The notes under the pieces were generated by a model, which saw only the letters and a program-made list of their open reading frames with translations, did not search any database and had not been told where the DNA came from. This document shows positions 52,625 to 64,000 of a stretch of 64,000 nucleotides of DNA, one piece after another (the stretch's first letter is position 1; the number at the start of each line of letters is the position of its first letter). Location: positions 896,001 to 960,000 of the forward strand of contig NW_027096023.1 of the NCBI RefSeq assembly GCF_040115645.1. The letters are read 5' to 3'. The translations under genes were made by a program, and so were the position numbers. This DNA is from Euwallacea fornicatus. Taxonomy: Eukaryota > Arthropoda > Insecta > Coleoptera > Curculionidae.

Positions 52625-55181
52625 ATTTCAAACTTTGAAAATTCATAACTTCGACAAATGATGTTCAAATTTCGTCAGCAATGGCTCAAATGAATAAGCT
52701 CGACTTGCTGTTTAATATAACTTACACAGTTTAGTGGCATGTTGTTGCGTTTTCGAGATAAACAGTAATTTCTTTGCTCAAACTCACATATTTTGTGACA
52801 TTTCAAACTTTGAAAATTCATAACTTCGACAAATGATGTTCAAATTTCGTCAGCAATGGCTCAAATGAATAAGCTCGACTTGCTCTTTAATATCACTTAC
52901 ACATTTAGTGGGATATTGTTGCGTTTTCGAGACAAAGAGTAATTTCTTTGCTCAAACTCACATATTTTGTGACATTTCAAACTTTGAAAATTCATAACTT
53001 CGACAAATGATGTTCAAATTTCGTCAGCAATGGCTCAAATGAATAAGCTCGACTTGCTGTTTAATATAACTTACACATTTAGTGGGATATTGTTGCGTTT
53101 TCGAGACAAAGAGTAATTTCTTTGCTCAAACTCACATATTTTGTGACATTTCAAACTTTGAAAATTCATAACTTCGACAAATGATGTTCAAATTTCGTCA
53201 GCAATGGCTCAAATGAATAAGCTCGACTTGCTGTTTAATATAACTTACACATTTAGTGGGATATTGTTGCGTTTTCGAGACAAAGAGTAATTTCTTTGCT
53301 CAAACTCACATATTTTGTGACATTTCAAACTTTGAAAATTCATAACTTCGACAAATGATGTTCAAATTTCGTCAGCAATGGCTCAAATGAATAAGCTCGA
53401 CTTGCTGTTTAATATAACTTACACAGTTTAGTGGCATGTTGTTGCGTTTTCGAGATAAACAGTAATTTCTTTGCTCAAACTCACATATTTTGTGACTTTT
53501 CAAACTTTGAAAATTCATAACTTCGACAAATGATGTTTCAATTTCGTCAGCAATGGCTCAAATGAATAAGCTCGACTTGCTGTTTAATATAACTTACACA
53601 TTTAGTGGGATATTGTTGCGTTTTCGAGACAAAGAGTAATTTCTTTGCTCAAACTCACATATTTTGTGACATTTCAAACTTTGAAAATTCATAACTTCGA
53701 CAAATGATGTTCAAATTTCGTCAGCAATGGCTCAAATGAATAAGCTCGACTTGCTCTTTAATATCACTTACACATTTAGTGGGATATTGTTGCGTTTTCG
53801 AGACAAAGAGTAATTTCTTTGCTCAAACTCACATATTTTGTGACATTTCAAAATTTGAAAATTCATAACTTCGACAAATGATGTTCAAATTTCGTCAGCA
53901 ATGGCTCAAATGAATAAGCTCGACTTGCTGTTTAATATAACTTACACAGTTTAGTGGCATGTTGTTGCGTTTTCGAGATAAACAGTAATTTCTTTGCTCA
54001 AACTCACATATTTTGTGACTTTTCAAACTTTGAAAATTCATAACTTCGACAAATGATGTTCAAATTTCGTCAGCAATGGCTCAAATGAATAAGCTCGACT
54101 TGCTGTTTAATATAACTTACACATTTAGTGGGATATTGTTGCGTTTTCGAGACAAAGAGTAATTTCTTTGCTCAAACTCACATATTTTGTGACATTTCAA
54201 ACTTTGAAAATTCATAACTTCGACAAATGATGTTCAAATTTCGTCAGCAATGGCTCAAATGAATAAGCTCGACTTGCTGTTTAATATAACTTACACATTT
54301 AGTGGGATATTGTTGCGTTTTCGAGACAAAGAGTAATTTCTTTGCTCAAACTCACATATTTTGTGACTTTTCAAACTTTGAAAATTCATAACTTCGACAA
54401 ATGATGTTCAAATTTCGTCAGCAATGGCTCAAATGAATAAGCTCGACTTGCTGTTTAATATCACTTACACATTTAGTGGGATATTGTTGCGTTTTCGAGA
54501 CAAAGAGTAATTTCTTTGCTCAAACTCACATATTTTGTGACATTTCAAACTTTGAAAATTCATAACTTCGACAAATGATGTTCAAATTTCGTCAGCAATG
54601 GCTCAAATGAATAAGCTCGACTTGCTGTTTAATATAACTTACACAGTTTAGTGGCATGTTGTTGCGTTTTCGAGATAAACGGTAATTTCTTTGCTCAAAC
54701 TCACATATTTTGTGACTTTTCAAACTTTGAAAATTAATAACTTCGACAAATGATGTTCAAATTTCTTCAGCAATGGCTCAAATGAATAAGCTCGACTTGC
54801 TCTTTAATATCACTTACACATTTAGTGGGATATTGTTGCGTTTTCGAGACAAAGAGTAATTTCTTTGCTCAAACTCACATATTTTGTGACATTTCAAACT
54901 TTGAAAATTCATAACTTCGACAAATGATGTTCAAATTTCGTCAGCAATGGCTCAAATGAATAAGCTCGACTTGCTGTTTAATATAACTTACACAGTTTAG
55001 TGGCATGTTGTTGCGTTTTCGAGATAAACAGTAATTTCTTTGCTCAAACTCACATATTTTGTGACATTTCAAACTTTGAAAATTCATAACTTCGACAAAT
55101 GATGTTCAAATTTCGTCAGCAATGGCTCAAATGAATAAGCTCGACTTGCTCTTTAATATCACTTACACATTTAGTGGGATA

Positions 55182-56811
55182 TTGTTGCGTTTTCGAGACA
55201 AAGAGTAATTTCTTTGCTCAAACTCACATATTTTGTGACATTTCAAACTTTGAAAATTCATAACTTCGACAAATGATGTTCAAATTTCGTCAGCAATGGC
55301 TCAAATGAATAAGCTCGACTTGCTCTTTAATATCACTTACACAGTTTAGTGGCATGTTGTTGCGTTTTCGAGATAAACAGTAATTTCTTTGCTCAAACTC
55401 ACATATTTTGTGACTTTTCAAACTTTGAAAATTCATAACTTCGACAAATGATGTTCAAATTTCGTCAGCAATGGCTCAAATGAATAAGCTCGACTTGCTG
55501 TTTAATATAACTTACACAGTTTAGTGGCATGTTGTTGCGGTTTCGAGACAAAGAGTAATTTCTTTGCTCAAACTCACATATTTTGTGACTTTTCAAACTT
55601 TGAAAATTCATAACTTCGACAAATGATGTTCAAATTTCGTCAGCAATGGCTCAAATGAATAAGCTCGACTTGCTGTTTAATATCACTTACACATTTAGTG
55701 GGATATTGTTGCGTTTTCGAGACAAAGAGTAATTTCTTTGCTCAAACTCACATATTTTGTGACATTTCAAACTTTGAAAATTCATAACTTCGACAAATGA
55801 TGTTCAAATTTCGTCAGCAATGGCTCAAATGAATAAGCTCGACTTGCTGTTTAATATCACTTACACAGTTTAGTGGCATGTTGTTGCGGTTTCGAGACAA
55901 AGAGTAATTTCTTTGCTCAAACTCACATATTTTGTGACATTTCAAACTTTGAAAATTCATAACTTCGACAAATGATGTTCAAATTTCGTCAGCAATGGCT
56001 CAAATGAATAAGCTCGACTTGCTCTTTAATATCACTTACACATTTAGTGGGATATTGTTGCGTTTTCGAGACAAAGAGTAATTTCTTTGCTCAAACTCAC
56101 ATATTTTGTGACTTTTCAAACTTTGAAAATTCATAACTTCGACAAATGATGTTCAAATTTCGTCAGCAATGGCTCAAATGAATAAGCTCGACTTGCTGTT
56201 TAATATAACTTACACAGTTTAGTGGCATGTTGTTGCGTTTTCGAGATAAACAGTAATTTCTTTGCTCAAACTCACATATTTTGTGACTTTTCAAACTTTG
56301 AAAATTAATAACTTCGACAAATGATGTTCAAATTTCGTCAGCAATGGCTCAAATGAATAAGCTCGACTTGCTGTTTAATATAACTTACACAGTTTAGTGG
56401 CATGTTGTTGCGTTTTCGAGATAAACAGTAATTTCTTTGCTCAAACTCACATATTTTGTGACATTTCAAACTTTGAAAATTCATAACTTCGACAAATGAT
56501 GTTCAAATTTCGTCAGCAATGGCTCAAATGAATAAGCTCGACTTGCTCTTTAATATCACTTACACATTTAGTGGGATATTGTTGCGTTTTCGAGACAAAG
56601 AGTAATTTCTTTGCTCAAACTCACATATTTTGTGACATTTCAAACTTTGAAAATTCATAACTTCGACAAATGATGTTCAAATTTCGTCAGCAATGGCTCA
56701 AATGAATAAGCTCGACTTGCTCTTTAATATCACTTACACAGTTTAGTGGCATGTTGTTGCGTTTTCGAGATAAACAGTAATTTCTTTGCTCAAACTCACA
56801 TATTTTGTGAC
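55182..56811 (+). repeat. Duplicated segment, offset 4,187 bp, copy 2
   Basis: This is the partner of 50995-52624. To its right comes a run rich in gcggtttcg copies (56,937-57,990) that resembles the left sub-array more than its surroundings. Confidence 0.86.
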
Positions 56812-57999
56812 TTTTCAAACTTTGAAAATTCATAACTTCGACAAATGATGTTCAAATTTCGTCAGCAATGGCTCAAATGAATAAGCTCGACTTGCTGTTT
56901 AATATAACTTACACAGTTTAGTGGCATGTTGTTGCGGTTTCGAGACAAAGAGTAATTTCTTTGCTCAAACTCACATATTTTGTGACTTTTCAAACTTTGA
57001 AAATTCATAACTTCGACAAATGATGTTCAAATTTCGTCAGCAATGGCTCAAATGAATAAGCTCGACTTGCTCTTTAATATCACTTACACAGTTTAGTGGC
57101 ATGTTGTTGCGGTTTCGAGACAAAGAGTAATTTCTTTGCTCAAACTCACATATTTTGTGACTTTTCAAACTTTGAAAATTCATAACTTCGACAAATGATG
57201 TTCAAATTTCGTCAGCAATGGCTCAAATGAATAAGCTCGACTTGCTGTTTAATATAACTTACACAGTTTAGTGGCATGTTGTTGCGGTTTCGAGACAAAG
57301 AGTAATTTCTTTGCTCAAACTCACATATTTTGTGACATTTCAAACTTTGAAAATTCATAACTTCGACAAATGATGTTCAAATTTCGTCAGCAATGGCTCA
57401 AATGAATAAGCTCGACTTGCTGTTTAATATAACTTACACAGTTTAGTGGCATGTTGTTGCGGTTTCGAGACAAAGAGTAATTTCTTTGCTCAAACTCACA
57501 TATTTTGTGACTTTTCAAACTTTGAAAATTCATAACTTCGACAAATGATGTTCAAATTTCGTCAGCAATGGCTCAAATGAATAAGCTCGACTTGCTGTTT
57601 AATATAACTTACACAGTTTAGTGGCATGTTGTTGCGGTTTCGAGACAAAGAGTAATTTCTTTGCTCAAACTCACATATTTTGTGACTTTTCAAACTTTGA
57701 AAATTCATAACTTCGACAAATGATGTTCAAATTTCGTCAGCAATGGCTCAAATGAATAAGCTCGACTTGCTGTTTAATATCACTTACACATTTAGTGGGA
57801 TATTGTTGCGTTTTCGAGACAAAGAGTAATTTCTTTGCTCAAACTCACATATTTTGTGACATTTCAAACTTTGAAAATTCATAACTTCGACAAATGATGT
57901 TCAAATTTCGTCAGCAATGGCTCAAATGAATAAGCTCGACTTGCTGTTTAATATAACTTACACAGTTTAGTGGCATGTTGTTGCGGTTTCGAGACAAAG

Positions 58000-59951
58000 A
58001 GTAATTTCTTTGCTCAAACTCACATATTTTGTGACTTTTCAAACTTTGAAAATTAATAACTTCGACAAATGATGTTCAAATTTCTTCAGCAATGGCTCAA
58101 ATGAATAAGCTCGACTTTCTCTTTAATATCACTTACACATTTAGTGGGATATTGTTGCGTTTTCGAGATAAACAGTAATTTCTTTGCTCAAACTCACATA
58201 TTTTGTGACTTTTCAAACTTTGAAAATTCATAACTTCGACAAATGATGTTCAAATTTCGTCAGCAATGGCTCAAATGAATAAGCTCGACTTGCTGTTTAA
58301 TATAACTTACACATTTAGTGGGATATTGTTGCGTTTTCGAGACAAAGAGTAATTTCTTTGCTCAAACTCACATATTTTGTGACATTTCAAACTTTGAAAA
58401 TTCATAACTTCGACAAATGATGTTCAAATTTCGTCAGCAATGGCTCAAATGAATAAGCTCGACTTGCTCTTTAATATCACTTACACATTTAGTGGGATAT
58501 TGTTGCGTTTTCGAGACAAAGAGTAATTTCTTTGCTCAAACTCACATATTTTGTGACATTTCAAAATTTGAAAATTCATAACTTCGACAAATGATGTTCA
58601 AATTTCGTCAGCAATGGCTCAAATGAATAAGCTCGACTTGCTGTTTAATATCACTTACACATTTAGTGGGATATTGTTGCGTTTTCGAGACAAAGAGTAA
58701 TTTCTTTGCTCAAACTCACATATTTTGTGACATTTCAAACTTTGAAAATTCATAACTTCGACAAATGATGTTCAAATTTCGTCAGCAATGGCTCAAATGA
58801 ATAAGCTCGACTTGCTGTTTAATATAACTTACACAGTTTAGTGGCATGTTGTTGCGTTTTCGAGATAAACGGTAATTTCTTTGCTCAAACTCACATATTT
58901 TGTGACATTTCAAACTTTGAAAATTCATAACTTCGACAAATGATGTTCAAATTTCGTCAGCAATGGCTCAAATGAATAAGCTCGACTTGCTGTTTAATAT
59001 CACTTACACATTTAGTGGGATATTGTTGCGTTTTCGAGACAAAGAGTAATTTCTTTGCTCAAACTCACATATTTTGTGACATTTCAAACTTTGAAAATTC
59101 ATAACTTCGACAAATGATGTTCAAATTTCGTCAGCAATGGCTCAAATGAATAAGCTCGACTTGCTGTTTAATATAACTTACACAGTTTAGTGGCATGTTG
59201 TTGCGTTTTCGAGATAAACGGTAATTTCTTTGCTCAAACTCACATATTTTGTGACTTTTCAAACTTTGAAAATTAATAACTTCGACAAATGATGTTCAAA
59301 TTTCTTCAGCAATGGCTCAAATGAATAAGCTCGACTTGCTCTTTAATATCACTTACACATTTAGTGGGATATTGTTGCGTTTTCGAGATAAACAGTAATT
59401 TCTTTGCTCAAACTCACATATTTTGTGACTTTTCAAACTTTGAAAATTCATAACTTCGACAAATGATGTTCAAATTTCGTCAGCAATGGCTCAAATGAAT
59501 AAGCTCGACTTGCTGTTTAATATAACTTACACATTTAGTAGGATATTGTTGCGTTTTCGAGACAAAGAGTAATTTCTTTGCTCAAACTCACATATTTTGT
59601 GACATTTCAAACTTTGAAAATTCATAACTTCGACAAATGATGTTCAAATTTCGTCAGCAATGGCTCAAATGAATAAGCTCGACTTGCTGTTTAATATAAC
59701 TTACACATTTAGTGGGATATTGTTGCGTTTTCGAGACAAAGAGTAATTTCTTTGCTCAAACTCACATATTTTGTGACTTTTCAAACTTTGAAAATTCATA
59801 ACTTCGACAAATGATGTTCAAATTTCGTCAGCAATGGCTCAAATGAATAAGCTCGACTTGCTGTTTAATATCACTTACACATTTAGTGGGATATTGTTGC
59901 GTTTTCGAGACAAAGAGTAATTTCTTTGCTCAAACTCACATATTTTGTGAC
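58000..59951 (+). repeat. Duplicated segment, offset 3,836 bp, copy 1
   Basis: It matches 61836-63787 over 1,952 bp (22 monomers, 14 short). It shares the private cgactttct change (58111/61947) and the unusual short tail followed by gagataaacag (near 58,163 and 61,999). One private difference lies in this copy, at 59540 (tagta for tagtg). Confidence 0.88.
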
Positions 59952-61835
59952 ATTTCAAACTTTGAAAATTCATAACTTCGACAAATGATGTTCAAATTTC
60001 GTCAGCAATGGCTCAAATGAATAAGCTCGACTTGCTGTTTAATATAACTTACACAGTTTAGTGGCATGTTGTTGCGTTTTCGAGATAAACGGTAATTTCT
60101 TTGCTCAAACTCACATATTTTGTGACTTTTCAAACTTTGAAAATTAATAACTTCGACAAATGATGTTCAAATTTCTTCAGCAATGGCTCAAATGAATAAG
60201 CTCGACTTGCTCTTTAATATCACTTACACATTTAGTGGGATATTGTTGCGTTTTCGAGACAAAGAGTAATTTCTTTGCTCAAACTCACATATTTTGTGAC
60301 ATTTCAAACTTTGAAAATTCATAACTTCGACAAATGATGTTCAAATTTCGTCAGCAATGGCTCAAATGAATAAGCTCGACTTGCTGTTTAATATCACTTA
60401 CACATTTAGTGGGATATTGTTGCGTTTTCGAGACAAAGAGTAATTTCTTTGCTCAAACTCACATATTTTGTGACATTTCAAACTTTGAAAATTCATAACT
60501 TCGACAAATGATGTTCAAATTTCGTCAGCAATGGCTCAAATGAATAAGCTCGACTTGCTGTTTAATATAACTTACACAGTTTAGTGGCATGTTGTTGCGT
60601 TTTCGAGATAAACGGTAATTTCTTTGCTCAAACTCACATATTTTGTGACATTTCAAACTTTGAAAATTCATAACTTCGACAAATGATGTTCAAATTTCGT
60701 CAGCAATGGCTCAAATGAATAAGCTCGACTTGCTGTTTAATATCACTTACACATTTAGTGGGATATTGTTGCGTTTTCGAGACAAAGAGTAATTTCTTTG
60801 CTCAAACTCACATATTTTGTGACATTTCAAACTTTGAAAATTCATAACTTCGACAAATGATGTTCAAATTTCGTCAGCAATGGCTCAAATGAATAAGCTC
60901 GACTTGCTGTTTAATATAACTTACACAGTTTAGTGGCATGTTGTTGCGTTTTCGAGATAAACGGTAATTTCTTTGCTCAAACTCACATATTTTGTGACTT
61001 TTCAAACTTTGAAAATTAATAACTTCGACAAATGATGTTCAAATTTCTTCAGCAATGGCTCAAATGAATAAGCTCGACTTGCTCTTTAATATCACTTACA
61101 CATTTAGTGGGATATTGTTGCGTTTTCGAGACAAAGAGTAATTTCTTTGCTCAAACTCACATATTTTGTGACATTTCAAACTTTGAAAATTCATAACTTC
61201 GACAAATGATGTTCAAATTTCGTCAGCAATGGCTCAAATGAATAAGCTCGACTTGCTGTTTAATATAACTTACACAGTTTAGTGGCATGTTGTTGCGTTT
61301 TCGAGATAAACAGTAATTTCTTTGCTCAAACTCACATATTTTGTGACATTTCAAACTTTGAAAATTCATAACTTCGACAAATGATGTTCAAATTTCGTCA
61401 GCAATGGCTCAAATGAATAAGCTCGACTTGCTGTTTAATATCACTTACACATTTAGTGGGATATTGTTGCGTTTTCGAGACAAAGAGTAATTTCTTTGCT
61501 CAAACTCACATATTTTGTGACATTTCAAACTTTGAAAATTCATAACTTCGACAATTGATGTTCAAATTTCGTCAGCAATGGCTCAAATGAATAAGCTCGA
61601 CTTGCTGTTTAATATAACTTACACAGTTTAGTGGCATGTTGTTGCGGTTTCGAGACAAAGAGTAATTTCTTTGCTCAAACTCACATATTTTGTGACTTTT
61701 CAAACTTTGAAAATTCATAACTTCGACAAATGATGTTCAAATTTCGTCAGCAATGGCTCAAATGAATAAGCTCGACTTGCTGTTTAATATAACTTACACA
61801 GTTTAGTGGCATGTTGTTGCGTTTTCGAGATAAAC

Positions 61836-63787
61836 AGTAATTTCTTTGCTCAAACTCACATATTTTGTGACTTTTCAAACTTTGAAAATTAATAACTTCG
61901 ACAAATGATGTTCAAATTTCTTCAGCAATGGCTCAAATGAATAAGCTCGACTTTCTCTTTAATATCACTTACACATTTAGTGGGATATTGTTGCGTTTTC
62001 GAGATAAACAGTAATTTCTTTGCTCAAACTCACATATTTTGTGACTTTTCAAACTTTGAAAATTCATAACTTCGACAAATGATGTTCAAATTTCGTCAGC
62101 AATGGCTCAAATGAATAAGCTCGACTTGCTGTTTAATATAACTTACACATTTAGTGGGATATTGTTGCGTTTTCGAGACAAAGAGTAATTTCTTTGCTCA
62201 AACTCACATATTTTGTGACATTTCAAACTTTGAAAATTCATAACTTCGACAAATGATGTTCAAATTTCGTCAGCAATGGCTCAAATGAATAAGCTCGACT
62301 TGCTCTTTAATATCACTTACACATTTAGTGGGATTTTGTTGCGTTTTCGAGACAAAGAGTAATTTCTTTGCTCAAACTCACATATTTTGTGACATTTCAA
62401 AATTTGAAAATTCATAACTTCGACAAATGATGTTCAAATTTCGTCAGCAATGGCTCAAATGAATAAGCTCGACTTGCTGTTTAATATCACTTACACATTT
62501 AGTGGGATATTGTTGCGTTTTCGAGACAAAGAGTAATTTCTTTGCTCAAACTCACATATTTTGTGACATTTCAAACTTTGAAAATTCATAACTTCGACAA
62601 ATGATGTTCAAATTTCGTCAGCAATGGCTCAAATGAATAAGCTCGACTTGCTGTTTAATATAACTTACACAGTTTAGTGGCATGTTGTTGCGTTTTCGAG
62701 ATAAACGGTAATTTCTTTGCTCAAACTCACATATTTTGTGACATTTCAAACTTTGAAAATTCATAACTTCGACAAATGATGTTCAAATTTCGTCAGCAAT
62801 GGCTCAAATGAATAAGCTCGACTTGCTGTTTAATATCACTTACACATTTAGTGGGATATTGTTGCGTTTTCGAGACAAAGAGTAATTTCTTTGCTCAAAC
62901 TCACATATTTTGTGACATTTCAAACTTTGAAAATTCATAACTTCGACAAATGATGTTCAAATTTCGTCAGCAATGGCTCAAATGAATAAGCTCGACTTGC
63001 TGTTTAATATAACTTACACAGTTTAGTGGCATGTTGTTGCGTTTTCGAGATAAACGGTAATTTCTTTGCTCAAACTCACATATTTTGTGACTTTTCAAAC
63101 TTTGAAAATTAATAACTTCGACAAATGATGTTCAAATTTCTTCAGCAATGGCTCAAATGAATAAGCTCGACTTGCTCTTTAATATCACTTACACATTTAG
63201 TGGGATATTGTTGCGTTTTCGAGATAAACAGTAATTTCTTTGCTCAAACTCACATATTTTGTGACTTTTCAAACTTTGAAAATTCATAACTTCGACAAAT
63301 GATGTTCAAATTTCGTCAGCAATGGCTCAAATGAATAAGCTCGACTTGCTGTTTAATATAACTTACACATTTAGTGGGATATTGTTGCGTTTTCGAGACA
63401 AAGAGTAATTTCTTTGCTCAAACTCACATATTTTGTGACATTTCAAACTTTGAAAATTCATAACTTCGACAAATGATGTTCAAATTTCGTCAGCAATGGC
63501 TCAAATGAATAAGCTCGACTTGCTGTTTAATATAACTTACACATTTAGTGGGATATTGTTGCGTTTTCGAGACAAAGAGTAATTTCTTTGCTCAAACTCA
63601 CATATTTTGTGACTTTTCAAACTTTGAAAATTCATAACTTCGACAAATGATGTTCAAATTTCGTCAGCAATGGCTCAAATGAATAAGCTCGACTTGCTGT
63701 TTAATATCACTTACACATTTAGTGGGATATTGTTGCGTTTTCGAGACAAAGAGTAATTTCTTTGCTCAAACTCACATATTTTGTGAC
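61836..63787 (+). repeat. Duplicated segment, offset 3,836 bp, copy 2
   Basis: This is the partner of 58000-59951, with one private difference at 62335 (ggatttt for ggatatt). Two differences over 1,952 bp make this the only large pair in which I saw divergence. It may therefore be older than the 5,591-bp pair. Confidence 0.88.
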
Positions 63788-63903
63788 TTTTCAAACTTTG
63801 AAAATTCATAACTTCGACAAATGATGTTCAAATTTCGTCAGCAATGGCTCAAATGAATAAGCTCGACTTGCTGTTTAATATCACTTACACATTTAGTGGG
63901 ATA

Positions 63904-64000
63904 TTGTTGCGTTTTCGAGACAAAGAGTAATTTCTTTGCTCAAACTCACATATTTTGTGACTTTTCAAACTTTGAAAATTCATAACTTCGACAAATGATG
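63904..64000 (+). repeat. Incomplete last monomer (cut by window end)
   Basis: It is the first 97 bp of a gagacaaagag-type copy that follows a short tail, with gactttt and ttcataac. The array clearly continues beyond the window. Confidence 0.95.

Larger units (their letters stand above)
1..64000 (+). repeat. Satellite DNA array, 174/175-bp monomer
   Basis: The entire window is a head-to-tail tandem array in one orientation. Monomer starts (ttgttgcg or atgttgcg) were placed at 1, 176, 350 and 525 and checked at 16615, 22031, 27622, 32157, 48029 and 63904. Every spacing fits sums of 175 and 174. The total corresponds to 366 full copies plus a 97-bp partial one. Most copies differ from one another at only a few of about fifteen recurrent variable sites. 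No unique sequence, transposon, gene or strand switch interrupts the array, and both ends run off the window, so its full length is unknown. Stops are frequent in all frames and the period is not a multiple of 3, so it is not coding. The size class and homogeneity match centromeric or other heterochromatic satellites of eukaryotes. The family is not recognised, and a plant source is a guess from style. Confidence 0.98.
32157..64000 (+). repeat. Right sub-array, short-form rich with acggta variant
   Basis: It holds 182 full monomers, 103 with the short tail, and an incomplete last copy. Variants confined to or concentrated in this part are gagataaacgg (23 g), ttcttcag (108 t), tttcaaaatttg (67 a, first seen near 31,350) and cgacatgc. 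It is a mosaic of duplicated segments with offsets 698, 871, 2,788, 3,141, 3,836 and 4,187 bp. Rare single-copy changes (36537, 36726, 59540, 61555, 62335) mark otherwise identical copies. Confidence 0.88.

Noticed and set aside
1..64000. Protein-coding open reading frames
   Set aside because: Stops occur several times per monomer in all frames on both strands and the 174/175-bp period shifts frame. Any ORF is short and repeated with every unit.
1..64000. CRISPR array
   Set aside because: Units are contiguous and homologous along their full length. There are no unique spacers and the unit is far too long.
1..64000. rDNA spacer, telomeric repeat or known plant satellite family
   Set aside because: No rRNA, 5S or telomere motif is present. 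I could not match the monomer to a named satellite from memory, so no family name is given.

Overview
The whole 64,000-base window is one uninterrupted head-to-tail satellite DNA array. From the first base to the last the sequence is a monomer of 175 bp, or 174 bp in a sister form. There are no genes, RNA genes, transposon insertions, inverted stretches or unique spacers. Monomer starts run from position 1 to a final partial copy starting at 63904. If only the two observed lengths occur, the 63,903 bp between those starts resolve as 366 full monomers, 219 of 175 bp and 147 of 174 bp. GC content is about 32% (56 of 175 in the first monomer). A long, homogenised satellite of roughly nucleosome-sized units points to a nuclear eukaryotic chromosome, most likely a centromeric, pericentromeric, knob or subtelomeric block. 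The unit size and A/T-rich style resemble many plant satellites. I do not recognise the family, and an animal source cannot be excluded.

Two tail forms define the main families. The long tail (acacagtttagtggcatg) closes 175-bp monomers, and the short tail (acacatttagtgggata) closes 174-bp monomers. Other recurring variants, numbered from ttgttgcg as base 1, are: t/a at 1, t/g at 9, t/c at 18, c/g at 22, a/g at 23, t/a at 59, c/a at 78, g/a at 94, ttc/ttt at 98-100, g/t at 108, g/c at 144 and a/c at 153. They occur in linked sets that cross the monomer boundary.

Layout. Region 1-16,614 is dominated by the long form (11 of 95 monomers short). Region 16,615-27,621 is mixed (18 of 63 short) and is built almost wholly from a 32-monomer, 5,591-bp block present twice in direct tandem. 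Region 27,622-32,156 (15 of 26 short) holds a 7-monomer, 1,221-bp tandem duplication. Region 32,157-64,000 (103 of 182 short) is a mosaic of nested duplications with offsets of 698, 871, 2,788, 3,141, 3,836 and 4,187 bp. It alone carries a monomer variant with a near match to the CENP-B box.

The array therefore has no single higher-order period. It shows layered duplications of 3 to 36 monomers, as expected from repeated unequal exchange, replication slippage or conversion. Within each monomer, two adjacent dyad symmetries and A/T tracts spaced about 10 bp apart are the only structural signals that look more than incidental.
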